From: Leptolyngbya sp. NIES-3755
Lineage (GTDB): Bacteria; Cyanobacteriota; Cyanobacteriia; Leptolyngbyales; Leptolyngbyaceae
DNA: 64,000 nt
Assembly (NCBI GenBank): GCA_001548435.1
Contig: AP017308.1
Location: 2,489,030-2,553,029 of the forward strand
Direction: 5' to 3'
The notes beneath the pieces are model-generated. The model did no database searches and had not been told where the DNA came from. It was given only the letters and a program-made list of their open reading frames with translations. Below, piece after piece: positions 22,769 through 32,066 of the stretch (position 1 is the stretch's first letter; each line of letters opens with the position of its first letter). Made by a program: the position numbers and the translations under genes.

Positions 22769-23401
22769 ATGAAGCTTGTGATCCAGGGAAAGAATATCGA
22801 GATTACGGACGCGATTCGAGAGTACGTTCATCAGAAAATCGAGAAAGCAGTGAGCCATTATCAAACCCTCACAACCGAAGTCGATGTTCATCTCTCTGTT
22901 AGTCGTAACCCCCGTCTTGTCAAACAAATCGCTGAAGTTACGATCTACGCGAATGGCACTGTTGTTCGAGCCGAAGAAGGGAGCGAAAATCTGTATGCAA
23001 GCATCGATTTAGTAGCAGATAAAATTGCTCGTCGCTTGCGGAAATATAAAGAAAAAAGATCAAATCATCGACATGAAAAGAACACGGAAACTTTGAGCGA
23101 TCAGCCTGTGGTTGGAGAGTTGGATCTCAACCGAGAGCCAGAACTTCCCGCACAAGTGGTTCGCACCAAGTATTTCTCAATGCCGCCGATGACCGTGGAA
23201 CAAGCGATCGAGCAGCTTGAACTGGTGGGACATGATTTCTATATGTTCCGCAATGTCGAAACGGGCGAAATCAATGTTGCCTATGAGCGTAATCACGGCG
23301 GATTTGGAGTGATCCAGCCTCGCAACAGCAACGGACACACTCATCATCACAATGGCAACGGGAAAACCACTGCCGACACGGTACATTCGCTCACAAGATA
23401 A
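22769..23401 (+). CDS. hpf: long-form ribosome hibernation promoting factor (light-repressed LrtA type)
   Basis: The 210-residue protein has the N-terminal HPF/YfiA domain (about 1-100: [24 protein letters not shown]...[14 protein letters not shown]), a linker, and the C-terminal dimerisation domain (about 133-190: [19 protein letters not shown]...GHDFYMFRN). Long HPF proteins tie 70S ribosomes into 100S dimers. In cyanobacteria the gene is called lrtA and is expressed in the dark. It is followed by a terminator at 23410-23436. Confidence 0.95.
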   Translation: MKLVIQGKNIEITDAIREYVHQKIEKAVSHYQTLTTEVDVHLSVSRNPRLVKQIAEVTIYANGTVVRAEEGSENLYASIDLVADKIARRLRKYKEKRSNHRHEKNTETLSDQPVVGELDLNREPELPAQVVRTKYFSMPPMTVEQAIEQLELVGHDFYMFRNVETGEINVAYERNHGGFGVIQPRNSNGHTHHHNGNGKTTADTVHSLTR

Positions 23402-23409
23402 TGACAACG

Positions 23410-23436
23410 GGGGTGCGGTCAAACGTGCCCCTTTTT
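23410..23436 (+). terminator. intrinsic terminator of hpf/lrtA
   Basis: GGGGTGCG (23410-23417) pairs with CGTGCCCC (23424-23431), with two G-U pairs, and TTTTT follows. Confidence 0.8.
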
Positions 23437-23662
23437 GTTAAGACAATCTGAGGTTTTGAACAGCTAAATCAAAACAGTTTGATAATCCAACATTATCAAT
23501 TCTCAGATTGAAGACTCTACAGTTTCAACGAGATCAAATTGCTTCGATTAATTAATAGGAATTGCTTGATCCTTTGAACTCTGCATTACAAAGAATTAGG
23601 CTGATTTTCTATTACTTGAAATCGGAGACAAATTGTTATTTCTAATATCCAAGGAGGATAGT

Positions 23663-25681
23663 ATGAGCAGTAACTCAACTGGCATCCGAAGTGTGGCGAT
23701 CGTAGGTCCTTATCTCAGCGGCAAAACGACGCTACTTGAAAGCTTGCTCTGGGTCACCAATGCGGTTTCTCGCAAAGGCACAGTGCAAGACAAGAACACG
23801 GTCGGAGATAGCAGCCCTGAATCCCGCGATCGCCAAATGACGGTTGAAATTAACACCGCTTTCACGACTTACGAAGATGTGCGGTTTACGTTCCTTGACT
23901 GTCCTGGCTCGGTTGAATTCGCTCAGGAAACTTTAAATGCACTGATTGGCGTGGATGCCGTAGTCGTTGTGACTGAACCCCTTGTCGATCGAGTTCTGAC
24001 ACTCTCGCCATTGTTCAAATTCCTGGATGATTGGGAAATTCCGCACTTAGTGTTCTTCAACAAAATGGATCGCGCTGATGTGGACTTTATGGAAGTGCTT
24101 CATGCGCTGAAAACCGTGTCGAGTCGTCCATTGATTCCGCATCAATATCCGATCGGGCGTGGAGAATCGCTGACTGGATTTATTGATTTAGTCACGGAGC
24201 AAGCTTATCACTATCATCCGGGCGCACCTGCTGATCCAGTTCCTTTCCCCGAAGACCTCAAGGATCAAGAGCAACTGGCACGAATGGAAATGCTCGAAAC
24301 CTTGGCAAACTGGGACGATCATCTCTTAGAAGAACTGTTAGAAGAGATTGAACCGCCTGAAGATGAAATTGTGCAAGATTTGAAAATGGAACTGGGTGCA
24401 GACTTGATTGTGCCTGTGTTCTTTGGATGTGCCGATCGAGATTTTGGGGTCCGTCCGCTACTCTCTGCATTACTGCGGGAAACACCAGAACCGGATACCA
24501 TTGCAGAACATCGCGGCATCAAACCAGGCAACACCGAAATTGCTCAAGTTCTGAAGACTTACCACACACAGCAGGGCGGAAAGCTTTCACTGGTTCGAGT
24601 TTGGCAAGGAACAATCACCGATGGTATGACGCTCAATAGTGTTCGCATCGGTGGAATGTATCGCCTGATGGGTCAACAGCAACAAAGTGTCAATTCTGCT
24701 CAAGCAGGTGAGATTGTTGCTCTCGCTCGAATGGAAGGAATCAAAACTGGAGAGACATTGTCTACCGGACAAGTCAAAGCACTTCCAAAACCGGAACAAA
24801 TCAGACCTGTATATGCAATGGCAATTCAGGCAGAGAAGCGCAATGACGAAGTAAAACTCACAGGAACATTGGCGAAACTGCTCGAAGAGGATTGTGGTAT
24901 CTGTTGGGAACAACATGGCGATACGCATGAAATCATTCTGTGGGGACAGGGTGAAATTCATTTGCAAGTTGCACTCGATCGATTACGACGCAAGTATAAT
25001 CTGCCCATGTCTACGCATCTCCCGCAAGTTCCCTACAAAGAAACCGTTCGCAAAGCCACTAATTCACACGGACGCTACAAGCACCAAACGGGAGGACATG
25101 GACAGTTCGGAGATGTCTATCTCGACATTCAACCTGTGTCGCGGGGGGACGGCTTCCAATTCGGTGAAAAGATTGTCGGCGGTGTAGTTCCCAAACAGTA
25201 CATTCCGGGTGTCGAAATGGGTGTACGGGAATATCTTTCAACAGGCCCGCTTGGATTCCCAGTGGTTGATGTTGCAGTCACACTGACGAATGGTTCCTAT
25301 CACAGCGTTGATAGTTCGGAGCAAGCCTTTAAGCAAGCGGCTCGAATTGCGATGCAAGAAGGGATGGCGAAATGCGAACCTGTACTGTTAGAGCCGATCG
25401 TGCGAGTCACGGTCTCTGTTCCAACGGATTTCACCTCGAAAGTGCTGCGGCTCTCTAGTGGTCGTCGCGGTCAGGTGATGGGCTATGACAGTAAAGACGG
25501 TTGGGTTGGTTGGGATGATGTGATTGTATTGTTACCACAGGCAGAAATGCACGATTTGATTGTGGAACTGCGATCGCAAACCATGGGGGTCGGATTCTTC
25601 CAATACGAATTCGATCATCTACAAGAAGTCCCCGATAAGTTGGCGGAGCGAGTTCTGGTAACGACGGGCAAATCGAAATAA
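23663..25681 (+). CDS. elongation factor G-like GTPase paralogue
   Basis: The 672-residue protein has all EF-G domains: a G domain at about 1-270, then II, III, IV (GHGQFGDVYLDIQPV, HSVDSSEQAFKQAAR) and V. The start with AAGGAGG at 23651 is clear. The P-loop is GPYLSGKTT in place of AHVDAGKTT. The G3 motif reads DCPGSVEF instead of DTPGHVDF, so the histidine that helps GTP hydrolysis in translation factors is a serine. NKMD is kept. It is therefore a paralogue, probably not the main translocase. True fusA is not in the window. Confidence 0.88.
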   Translation: MSSNSTGIRSVAIVGPYLSGKTTLLESLLWVTNAVSRKGTVQDKNTVGDSSPESRDRQMTVEINTAFTTYEDVRFTFLDCPGSVEFAQETLNALIGVDAVVVVTEPLVDRVLTLSPLFKFLDDWEIPHLVFFNKMDRADVDFMEVLHALKTVSSRPLIPHQYPIGRGESLTGFIDLVTEQAYHYHPGAPADPVPFPEDLKDQEQLARMEMLETLANWDDHLLEELLEEIEPPEDEIVQDLKMELGADLIVPVFFGCADRDFGVRPLLSALLRETPEPDTIAEHRGIKPGNTEIAQVLKTYHTQQGGKLSLVRVWQGTITDGMTLNSVRIGGMYRLMGQQQQSVNSAQAGEIVALARMEGIKTGETLSTGQVKALPKPEQIRPVYAMAIQAEKRNDEVKLTGTLAKLLEEDCGICWEQHGDTHEIILWGQGEIHLQVALDRLRRKYNLPMSTHLPQVPYKETVRKATNSHGRYKHQTGGHGQFGDVYLDIQPVSRGDGFQFGEKIVGGVVPKQYIPGVEMGVREYLSTGPLGFPVVDVAVTLTNGSYHSVDSSEQAFKQAARIAMQEGMAKCEPVLLEPIVRVTVSVPTDFTSKVLRLSSGRRGQVMGYDSKDGWVGWDDVIVLLPQAEMHDLIVELRSQTMGVGFFQYEFDHLQEVPDKLAERVLVTTGKSK

Positions 25682-25759
25682 ACTGCATTGAGCTTGGGAA
25701 CGATAACGAAAGCCTTCTCGAATTTGAGGAGGCTTTACTGTTTCACTCAAGCCTTAACT

Positions 25760-26209
25760 ATGCGAAAAACGGCTCTCACTTTCAGTCTCATTGCAGCAGG
25801 TTTGTTTTCTGGGATTGTTTCATCTGCTGAAGCGACTCCTGTTCAGCTTGCTCAACAGAGACGATTAGAATTTCAAGGCTGGGATTTTTATGCAAGTAAC
25901 ATTAGTTATATTGCTTCACATGGCAAAACCGAAGCAAGAATTACTTTGAATGTTCGGAATCTCACTGGTGGCAGAGCATCTCTCAGAGCTGATGAAATTG
26001 ATCTAATTCGTCGCGTCATGCTAGTTGATGCTCACGGCAATGCCTATTCCAATGATGGGTTTGATGAGGATAGGTTACTCGGCAAGTCCTTTTTCTTTGG
26101 TGAAGCTGTAGCAATTGATCTTTCTTTTAATGCCCCGCCTGCTTTGCATCCTCGGTTTCTGTTAATTGAGCGATCGCAAGGTGATCCAATTCGTCTTCCC
26201 TGTAATTGA
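25760..26209 (+). CDS. secreted hypothetical protein
   Basis: The 149-residue protein has a signal peptide (MRKTALTFSLIAAGLFSGIVSSAEA) and then a single domain rich in beta strands (LEFQGWDFYASNISYIASHGKTEARITLNVRN). It contains no family motif I know. It should be periplasmic. The start at 25760 is chosen because the signal peptide begins there. Confidence 0.6.
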   Translation: MRKTALTFSLIAAGLFSGIVSSAEATPVQLAQQRRLEFQGWDFYASNISYIASHGKTEARITLNVRNLTGGRASLRADEIDLIRRVMLVDAHGNAYSNDGFDEDRLLGKSFFFGEAVAIDLSFNAPPALHPRFLLIERSQGDPIRLPCN

Positions 26210-26220
26210 GAGAATTTTAG

Positions 26221-26255
26221 ACCCGTGGTTTTCACAAGCTGCGGGTTCTTTTTTG
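26221..26255 (+). terminator. intrinsic terminator
   Basis: ACCCGTGG pairs with CTGCGGGT (two G-U) around a ten-base loop and is followed by TCTTTTTTT. It ends the unit of the secreted protein at 25760-26209. Confidence 0.8.
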
Positions 26256-26293
26256 TGTCACATTAATGAATATGTGATCTTATGTGAAGCGCG

Positions 26294-26875
26294 ATGGAAC
26301 TCAAGGTTTTACCGAAACAGGCACTTCTTGCCAAAACGTTTCATTGGATTAATGTGGTTAGTTTATTCGTGATGCTGACCAGCGGATTGCAAATCTACAA
26401 TGCCAATCCGGTGTTTGGAGGTAGAGCAGGAATTCCAATTCCGCCGATTTTTACTTTGGGCGGGTGGTTAGCAGGGGGGCGCGACTGGCACTTTGCAGGA
26501 ATGGGAATCTTTTCGCTCAATTTGCTTTGGTATGGAATTTATATAATTGTGACGCGGCGATGGCAGCATCGATTTGTGGGCGCGAATGATGTGAAGGCGC
26601 TCCAGACCGGGAAGAATCCGAAGCGGAAATATTATGCTTGGCATCGGGTGGCTTATACCGCGATCGTTCCCATTCTTCTCCTCGCGATTCTCAGCGGCAT
26701 CGGTATGTACAAACCCGCTCAATTTCCTTGGATTGTGGATATGTTTGGAGATTGGCAAGCGTTGAGGATTGTCCATTTCTCTAGTGTTCCGACCGTGATT
26801 GGATTCGCGATCGTTCATTCTTTTCTCGCGCTCAAAGTTGGTGGTTCTCGCCTGATTGATTCAATGTTCTGGTAA
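26294..26875 (+). CDS. cytochrome b561-type membrane subunit
   Basis: The 193-residue protein has four hydrophobic segments with histidines suited for two b-type hemes (KTFHWINVVSLF, GGRDWHFAGMGIF, YAWHRVAYTAIVP, VHFSSVPTVIGFAIVHSF). This matches the cytochrome b/b6 module of hydrogenase, formate dehydrogenase or sulfoxide-reductase-like complexes. The molybdopterin enzyme gene follows six bases later, so this is likely its membrane electron partner. Confidence 0.85.
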   Translation: MELKVLPKQALLAKTFHWINVVSLFVMLTSGLQIYNANPVFGGRAGIPIPPIFTLGGWLAGGRDWHFAGMGIFSLNLLWYGIYIIVTRRWQHRFVGANDVKALQTGKNPKRKYYAWHRVAYTAIVPILLLAILSGIGMYKPAQFPWIVDMFGDWQALRIVHFSSVPTVIGFAIVHSFLALKVGGSRLIDSMFW

Positions 26876-26881
26876 GGGTTA

Positions 26882-27583
26882 ATGCAGAATTTTTCGCGAC
26901 GTGACCTTCTTAAAATTGCTGGCGTTTCAGGTTCGGGACTGATTCTAGGTGGCTGTGGTGTTCCGCTTTTTGCAGATGTAGCAGGCGCACTCACAGAACC
27001 ATTCAATCAAAAGATCGAGGAACTATTACTGAAGCCTGAAACGCCCGTTCCTGAATTTGCGGCGAATCAGATCGAGCCAGATAAATTAATCGTGAATACC
27101 TTTGGATTCACACCTGTGATTGATCCAGAGAAATTTCAATTAATCATTGATGGCGAAGTCAATCAGCCGTTGTCGCTCAGTTTGAATGAGATTTACAAAT
27201 TGCCACTCACTTCGATGATTACTCGTCTCGTTTGCGTCGAGGGATGGGCAGCGATCGCACAGTGGGGCGGTGTTCGATTACGAGATTTGATTCAACTCGC
27301 GCAACCGAAACCAGAAGTTCAGTACGTTTATTTTCAATCTGCCGATCGCTATTCCGAGAGTTGGGATATTCGATCGTGCCTCCATCCTCAAACGTTGATG
27401 GCGTATCAGAAGAATGGGGAACCGTTACCGATCGAGAATGGTGCGCCGCTACGATTAGCATCGCCGATCAAGCTGGGATACAAGCAGAGTAAATGGGTGA
27501 CGCGAATTACCTTAGTGAGCAAATTAGGTCGATCGCGGGGCTATTGGGAAGATCAGGGTTACGAATGGTTTGCAGGATTGTAA
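26882..27583 (+). CDS. molybdopterin-dependent oxidoreductase (SUOX/MsrP-like), Tat-exported
   Basis: The 233-residue protein starts MQNFSRRDLLKIAG, a twin-arginine signal, with GGCG as a possible lipobox. The oxidoreductase molybdopterin-binding domain has the molybdenum-ligand cysteine in TRLVCVEGWA (about residue 120), followed by GVRLRDLI and YVYFQSADRYSESWDI. The family includes sulfite oxidase and the methionine sulfoxide reductase catalytic subunit MsrP. With the upstream cytochrome b it forms a two-subunit periplasmic or lumen redox enzyme. The substrate is not known. Confidence 0.87.
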   Translation: MQNFSRRDLLKIAGVSGSGLILGGCGVPLFADVAGALTEPFNQKIEELLLKPETPVPEFAANQIEPDKLIVNTFGFTPVIDPEKFQLIIDGEVNQPLSLSLNEIYKLPLTSMITRLVCVEGWAAIAQWGGVRLRDLIQLAQPKPEVQYVYFQSADRYSESWDIRSCLHPQTLMAYQKNGEPLPIENGAPLRLASPIKLGYKQSKWVTRITLVSKLGRSRGYWEDQGYEWFAGL

Positions 27584-27667
27584 CTTCAAATCTGAAAACA
27601 ATCTGGAATCCACCCGCTTAGTTCCGACAGTGGACGGTATGCTAAATCACAGATTTGAGGAAATTTC

Positions 27668-28402
27668 ATGCCCTGGCAGCGTCCAGACGGTCGGCAACCC
27701 GATCAACTCCGTCCCACGACCTTTACCCGTCGATTTACTAAATTTTCCGCAGGTTCGGTTCTTGCCTGCTGCGGGGATACTCAAGTTCTTTGTACGGTCA
27801 GCGTTCAATCTAAAGTGCCTCGATTTCTTGAAGGCAAAAGACAAGGCTGGCTTACGGCAGAGTACAGAATGCTACCGGGAGCGACACCCGATCGACAAGA
27901 GCGCGAATTACTCAAACTCTCCGGACGCACTCAAGAAATCCAGCGGTTGATTGGACGAAGTTTACGATCGGTGCTCGATATGCAAGCTCTTGGAGAACGC
28001 ACGATTACGATCGATGCTGATGTTCTGCAAGCCGATGCTGGAACGCGAACCACTTCTATTACAGGGGCATTCGTCGCGTTGCACGATGCGATCGAGACCT
28101 TAATTCAAACAGGAGACCTCGATCGATCTCCAATTCGTCATCAAGTTGCAGCCATTTCGGTAGGACTCATTGAGGGCGAGGCATTTCTAGATCTGAACTA
28201 TCCCGAAGATGTCACAGCAGACATTGACTGCAACGTCGTGATGAATGGTGCACTTGAAATCATTGAAATTCAGGGCACAGCCGAACAAGGCAGCTTCACC
28301 CGGCAGCAGTTAGATCAAATTATGAATCTTGCCGAGAAAGGAATTAAGGAACTGCTACAATTGCAGCGAAAAGCGCTAAATATCAATTCCTTGCATCGAT
28401 AA
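27668..28402 (+). CDS. rph: ribonuclease PH
   Basis: The 244-residue phosphorolytic 3'-exonuclease trims tRNA 3' ends. Family features: [12 protein letters not shown] at the start, [31 protein letters not shown], and [23 protein letters not shown] with the catalytic aspartates. Length is as usual. Confidence 0.96.
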   Translation: MPWQRPDGRQPDQLRPTTFTRRFTKFSAGSVLACCGDTQVLCTVSVQSKVPRFLEGKRQGWLTAEYRMLPGATPDRQERELLKLSGRTQEIQRLIGRSLRSVLDMQALGERTITIDADVLQADAGTRTTSITGAFVALHDAIETLIQTGDLDRSPIRHQVAAISVGLIEGEAFLDLNYPEDVTADIDCNVVMNGALEIIEIQGTAEQGSFTRQQLDQIMNLAEKGIKELLQLQRKALNINSLHR

Positions 28403-28552
28403 GAGTCTATGCAAAACCTCTACCAAGTGCCAAATTTTTCAGAGTACTTTGGAAGAAAATACAACGCATCGACGCTGAAAAGACACGTATCATAAATACA
28501 GTTAGAAGTAGAAATCAACCCTAGACCCGCGATCGAGTGAACGAAGCGAAGC

Positions 28553-28987
28553 ATGTTTCAACAAGAGCATCTGTCGGTTAACAGTAACCTCACAGTCTTG
28601 AACCATGTCCAGAAGTGGTTCGAGAGATTCTGGCATCAACATGACCCACACTTTCCCCGGCGTGAGAATCAACTCCACCGTCTCAATCTCGCTTTAGCTG
28701 AAGGATTCACAAACGCTGTCCGCCATGCCCACTCCGGACTTTCAAAGGACACCTCGATCGATATTGAGGTCGCCCTACACGACGATCGGATGGAGATCCA
28801 TATTTGGGATTGGGGGCAACCCTTTGATCCCAACAATATTCGAGAACCCCAGCCAGGAACTCTACAAGAAGGAGGATACGGCTGGTTTTTATTGCGCCGT
28901 CTAGCTGATGAAGTGACTTACGATCGCAAAGGACAGCGCAACTGTCTCAAAATTGTCAAGTACACGCCCGACACTCCACCCGCTTAA
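28553..28987 (+). CDS. anti-sigma-type serine kinase / ATP-binding regulator
   Basis: The 144-residue single-domain GHKL ATPase has the N-box LNLALAEGFTNAVRHAHSG and the G-boxes IWDWGQPFDP and EGGYGWFLLRRLADEV. This is the RsbW/SpoIIAB fold, which phosphorylates STAS-domain antagonists and holds sigma factors or other partners. No partner is adjacent. Confidence 0.88.
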   Translation: MFQQEHLSVNSNLTVLNHVQKWFERFWHQHDPHFPRRENQLHRLNLALAEGFTNAVRHAHSGLSKDTSIDIEVALHDDRMEIHIWDWGQPFDPNNIREPQPGTLQEGGYGWFLLRRLADEVTYDRKGQRNCLKIVKYTPDTPPA

Positions 28988-29085
28988 GTGTCAATTCGTT
29001 TTGAGACGGCTAGACTAAGGAAATAGAATTGCTCTGGTTCTGAGTATCGTCCCTATACTGTCCTACCGACAAAAGGCAACCCACA

Positions 29086-30990
29086 ATGAAAGGCTCACGG
29101 AATTTTGCTCAATCGCTGTCGCTCACAAGGTTTCGATCGAAAGCAGGTAAAGCTACGATCGTGGGCTGGATGCTGCTTCAGAGTCTCTTAATGAGTGCTC
29201 CAGCGATGGCTCAAGCCCGTGAAACCTTGAGCTATACCGGATTACTGAAAAAAATTGATGCGGGTGAAGTTGAGCGCGTCGAAATTGATGAAGCTCAGAA
29301 CATCGCAAGAGTTCGACTGCAAGGAAAGAGTAAGAACGATCCCCCAGTCGAAGTGCAATTACTCGATCGCAATCCAGAACTCATCGATCGACTTCGCAAA
29401 AATAAAGTCACGTTTGAGTCTGACCCGACCGCAGATAATAGCGTTGTCGTTGGACTCATTGCGAATCTGCTTCTATTTATGTTGCTGATTGCTGGATTGT
29501 TGCTGATTCTACGTCGATCGAGCAATTCTCCGGGTGGTCCTGGACAAGCGATGAGCTTCGGAAAATCCCGCGCTCGATTCCAAATGGAAGCCAAAACGGG
29601 TGTGATGTTTGATGACGTGGCAGGCATTGAAGAAGCGAAGGAAGAACTGCAAGAAGTTGTCACATTTTTGAAGAAGCCCGAACGGTTTACCGCAGTTGGA
29701 GCCAGAATTCCAAAGGGCGTTTTATTAGTTGGATCGCCTGGAACAGGTAAGACTTTGTTGGCAAAAGCGATCGCGGGTGAAGCGGGTGTTCCGTTCTTCT
29801 CAATCTCTGGTTCTGAATTCGTCGAAATGTTCGTCGGTGTCGGTGCTTCTCGTGTTCGGGACTTGTTTAAGAAAGCGAAAGAGAACGCTCCTTGTATTGT
29901 CTTTATCGATGAAATTGATGCGGTCGGACGGCAACGGGGTGCAGGAATTGGAGGCGGAAACGATGAACGTGAACAAACCTTGAACCAATTGCTGACTGAA
30001 ATGGACGGGTTTGAAGGCAACACCGGAATCATTATTATTGCTGCAACGAACCGCCCGGATGTGTTGGATTCTGCGTTGTTACGTCCGGGACGATTCGATC
30101 GACAAATCACGGTCGATTTACCCGATCGCAAAGGTCGCCTGAAAATTCTCGAAGTTCATGCTCGAAACAAGAAGCTTTCAGACGAAGTGGATCTAGAAAA
30201 GATTGCTCGTCAAACGCCTGGATTCTCTGGAGCAGAATTATCGAACTTGCTGAATGAAGCGGCAATTCTCACCGCACGTCGTCGGAAAGATGCGATCACG
30301 ATGCTGGAAATTGATGATGCGATCGACCGAGTCTCGATCGGGCTTGCAAAAAATCCGCTACTGGATTCTACTCGCAAGCGAATGACGGCATATCACGAGA
30401 TTGGACACGCTTTGTTAACAACGCTTCTGGAGAATGCTGATCCGCTGAACAAAGTCACGATCATTCCTCGTGCAGGCGGAATCGAGGGCTTCTCGCAGAC
30501 TGTACCAGACGAAGAAACGATCGATAGTGGTCTTTACACTCGTGCTTGGATGCTCGATCGAATTAAAGTAATCCTCGGTGGTCGAGCCGTTGAAGCTGAA
30601 GTATTTGGTGAAGATGCGATCGATGCAGGTGCAGCAAGTGACATTGGCAAAGTAACTCAGATTGCCCGACAAATGGTCACAATGTTTGGCATGTCAGATC
30701 TGGGTCCCGTTGCTTTTGAGAGTGCAGGTGGCGAGGTATTTTTAGGACGTAGCATGATGCCGCAATCCGAATACTCTGAAGAACTCGCAAGTCAAATCGA
30801 TCAGAAAGTGCGCGAGATTGCGAAATTCTGTTACGCCGAAGCGCGTCGATTGTTACGTGAGAATCGTCCGTTAGTCGATCGCTTAGTCGATGTCTTGCTC
30901 GAACAAGAAACGATCGAGGGCGATCAGTTCCGCAAGATCGTTCAGGAATACCGCGATTCCCTTTCTCAAACTGCCACTGTCGCGAACTAA
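29086..30990 (+). CDS. ftsH: ATP-dependent zinc metalloprotease FtsH
   Basis: The 634-residue protein has an N-terminal signal/transmembrane segment (about 26-43), a lumen/periplasm domain, a second TM helix (about 123-142) and the AAA+ domain. Walker A is GSPGTGKT (about 214), Walker B is [12 protein letters not shown], and the second region of homology is [21 protein letters not shown]. The zinc protease motif is HEIGH, with SDIGKVT as the third ligand region. The HEIGHALL variant is like that of cyanobacterial FtsH1/FtsH3. It degrades damaged membrane proteins. Confidence 0.95.
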   Translation: MKGSRNFAQSLSLTRFRSKAGKATIVGWMLLQSLLMSAPAMAQARETLSYTGLLKKIDAGEVERVEIDEAQNIARVRLQGKSKNDPPVEVQLLDRNPELIDRLRKNKVTFESDPTADNSVVVGLIANLLLFMLLIAGLLLILRRSSNSPGGPGQAMSFGKSRARFQMEAKTGVMFDDVAGIEEAKEELQEVVTFLKKPERFTAVGARIPKGVLLVGSPGTGKTLLAKAIAGEAGVPFFSISGSEFVEMFVGVGASRVRDLFKKAKENAPCIVFIDEIDAVGRQRGAGIGGGNDEREQTLNQLLTEMDGFEGNTGIIIIAATNRPDVLDSALLRPGRFDRQITVDLPDRKGRLKILEVHARNKKLSDEVDLEKIARQTPGFSGAELSNLLNEAAILTARRRKDAITMLEIDDAIDRVSIGLAKNPLLDSTRKRMTAYHEIGHALLTTLLENADPLNKVTIIPRAGGIEGFSQTVPDEETIDSGLYTRAWMLDRIKVILGGRAVEAEVFGEDAIDAGAASDIGKVTQIARQMVTMFGMSDLGPVAFESAGGEVFLGRSMMPQSEYSEELASQIDQKVREIAKFCYAEARRLLRENRPLVDRLVDVLLEQETIEGDQFRKIVQEYRDSLSQTATVAN

Positions 30991-31001
30991 ATCTTTTTCT
31001 C

Positions 31002-31029
31002 AGCCCTTTCGATTCTGAAGGGGCTTTTT
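31002..31029 (+). terminator. intrinsic terminator of ftsH
   Basis: AGCCCTTTC pairs with GAAGGGGCT (one G-U) around GATTCT and is followed by TTTT. Confidence 0.85.
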
Positions 31030-31108
31030 CAGATTCATCTTCTTTACAAATCTCAATACAATCTGTTACAGTTTGTAAAGAAATCAAAGACAAAAGTGAG
31101 AATACTCC

Positions 31109-31318
31109 ATGAAAAGCGGCTCCATTGTGGACGATCAGGGCAAATTGAACAACTTTGCGATCGAGCCTCAAATGTACGTCACGGATCAGCCTCAGTTCGG
31201 ATTCAATACCAAGGCGGAACTCTTAAACGGTCGGCTTGCAATGATTGGCTTCGTTTCGCTCGTGTTGCTCGAAGTCTTTACCGGACACGGCATCGTTGGA
31301 TTTTTTAACAGCCTGTAA
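31109..31318 (+). CDS. high-light-inducible protein (one-helix chlorophyll-binding)
   Basis: The 69-residue protein has the chlorophyll a/b-binding helix signature ELLNGRLAMIGFVSLVLLE near its centre, with E and N/R ligands, and then TGHGIVGF. Hli proteins protect photosystem assembly in the thylakoid. It is monocistronic, with its own terminator, downstream of ftsH. FtsH and Hlip are both linked to photosystem repair. Confidence 0.93.
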   Translation: MKSGSIVDDQGKLNNFAIEPQMYVTDQPQFGFNTKAELLNGRLAMIGFVSLVLLEVFTGHGIVGFFNSL

Positions 31319-31335
31319 ATTTGTCACAATCGGCG

Positions 31336-31375
31336 AAAAGGTGATGTTCCTTCTGAAGTGCATCACCTTTTTTGT
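31336..31375. terminator. two-way terminator between hli and the CGLD27 gene
   Basis: AAAAGGTGATG pairs with CATCACCTTTT and is followed by TTTGTTTT. The A-rich left side gives a T-run on the other strand as well. The two genes converge here. Confidence 0.88.
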
Positions 31376-31376
31376 T

Positions 31377-31868
31377 TTAGAGCACAAGCCAAATTGCAAC
31401 ACCGATCGACACCGTAACTGCGATCGCGCCAAACGTCTTTTTCAACCGCTCTAAAATCGGCTGCACTTGATAATTCACAATCAATCGATCTTGCGCCAAC
31501 ACTTCTGGCGGCTTTTCCCACATTTGCCCGTCATACCAGCCCGACTCTTCATAAAATACCGCTGGGTCAAGCAATCGACGCTGCACATACGCCCATCCCA
31601 GATAAAGCCGCAATAATGCTAGTCCGGGAATCACGAACGCGCCCGCCGATGCAAATAAAAGAAACTGCCCTAAATGCTTTGCAGGTGGAAAACTGACCGC
31701 AGCCACTGGAGCTGAAACCAGCCAACTCATTAGCCAGAGAATGACGATCGGTTTGAGATAGCCAAGCAGTTCGAGGGTCGCCCACCGAAAAAACCAAGAT
31801 TCCTTCAAGTCTTGATATTCATTAATCGGTCGCTGTTCCTCTGGGACGGGACAAATAACAGAGTTCAT
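31377..31868 (-). CDS. CGLD27-family membrane protein
   Basis: The 163-residue protein has hydrophobic segments at about 42-62, 68-92 and 147-162. The conserved part is LLDPAVFYEESGWYDGQMWEKPPEVLAQDRL, followed by VQPILERLKKT. I recognise this as the family conserved in the green lineage and diatoms (CGLD27), present also in cyanobacteria. It is a likely thylakoid membrane protein of unsettled function. Confidence 0.8.
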   Translation of the reverse strand: MNSVICPVPEEQRPINEYQDLKESWFFRWATLELLGYLKPIVILWLMSWLVSAPVAAVSFPPAKHLGQFLLFASAGAFVIPGLALLRLYLGWAYVQRRLLDPAVFYEESGWYDGQMWEKPPEVLAQDRLIVNYQVQPILERLKKTFGAIAVTVSIGVAIWLVL

Positions 31869-32066
31869 GGATTCAAGCCGAGGAAATGAAAAGCTATCGT
31901 TTAGTATAAAAGACTTGGTTAGAGGATGAAAGCAAAGACCTAGATTCTGAAAGGGAAATTTAGAAAGTACGATCGACCTTTTCCGTTAAGACCTTTCGAT
32001 CGCTTGTATAGTTGGAAAACATCTCTCTACATCAGGGCTTTCCGTCCTTCAAGATTTACCGTTCCT

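Noticed and set aside
32004-32066. Upstream start for the Ser/Thr kinase
   Set aside because: The extra 21 residues are not part of the kinase fold, and the methionine at 32067 directly begins the conserved NRYQIVRMLGEGGFG segment.
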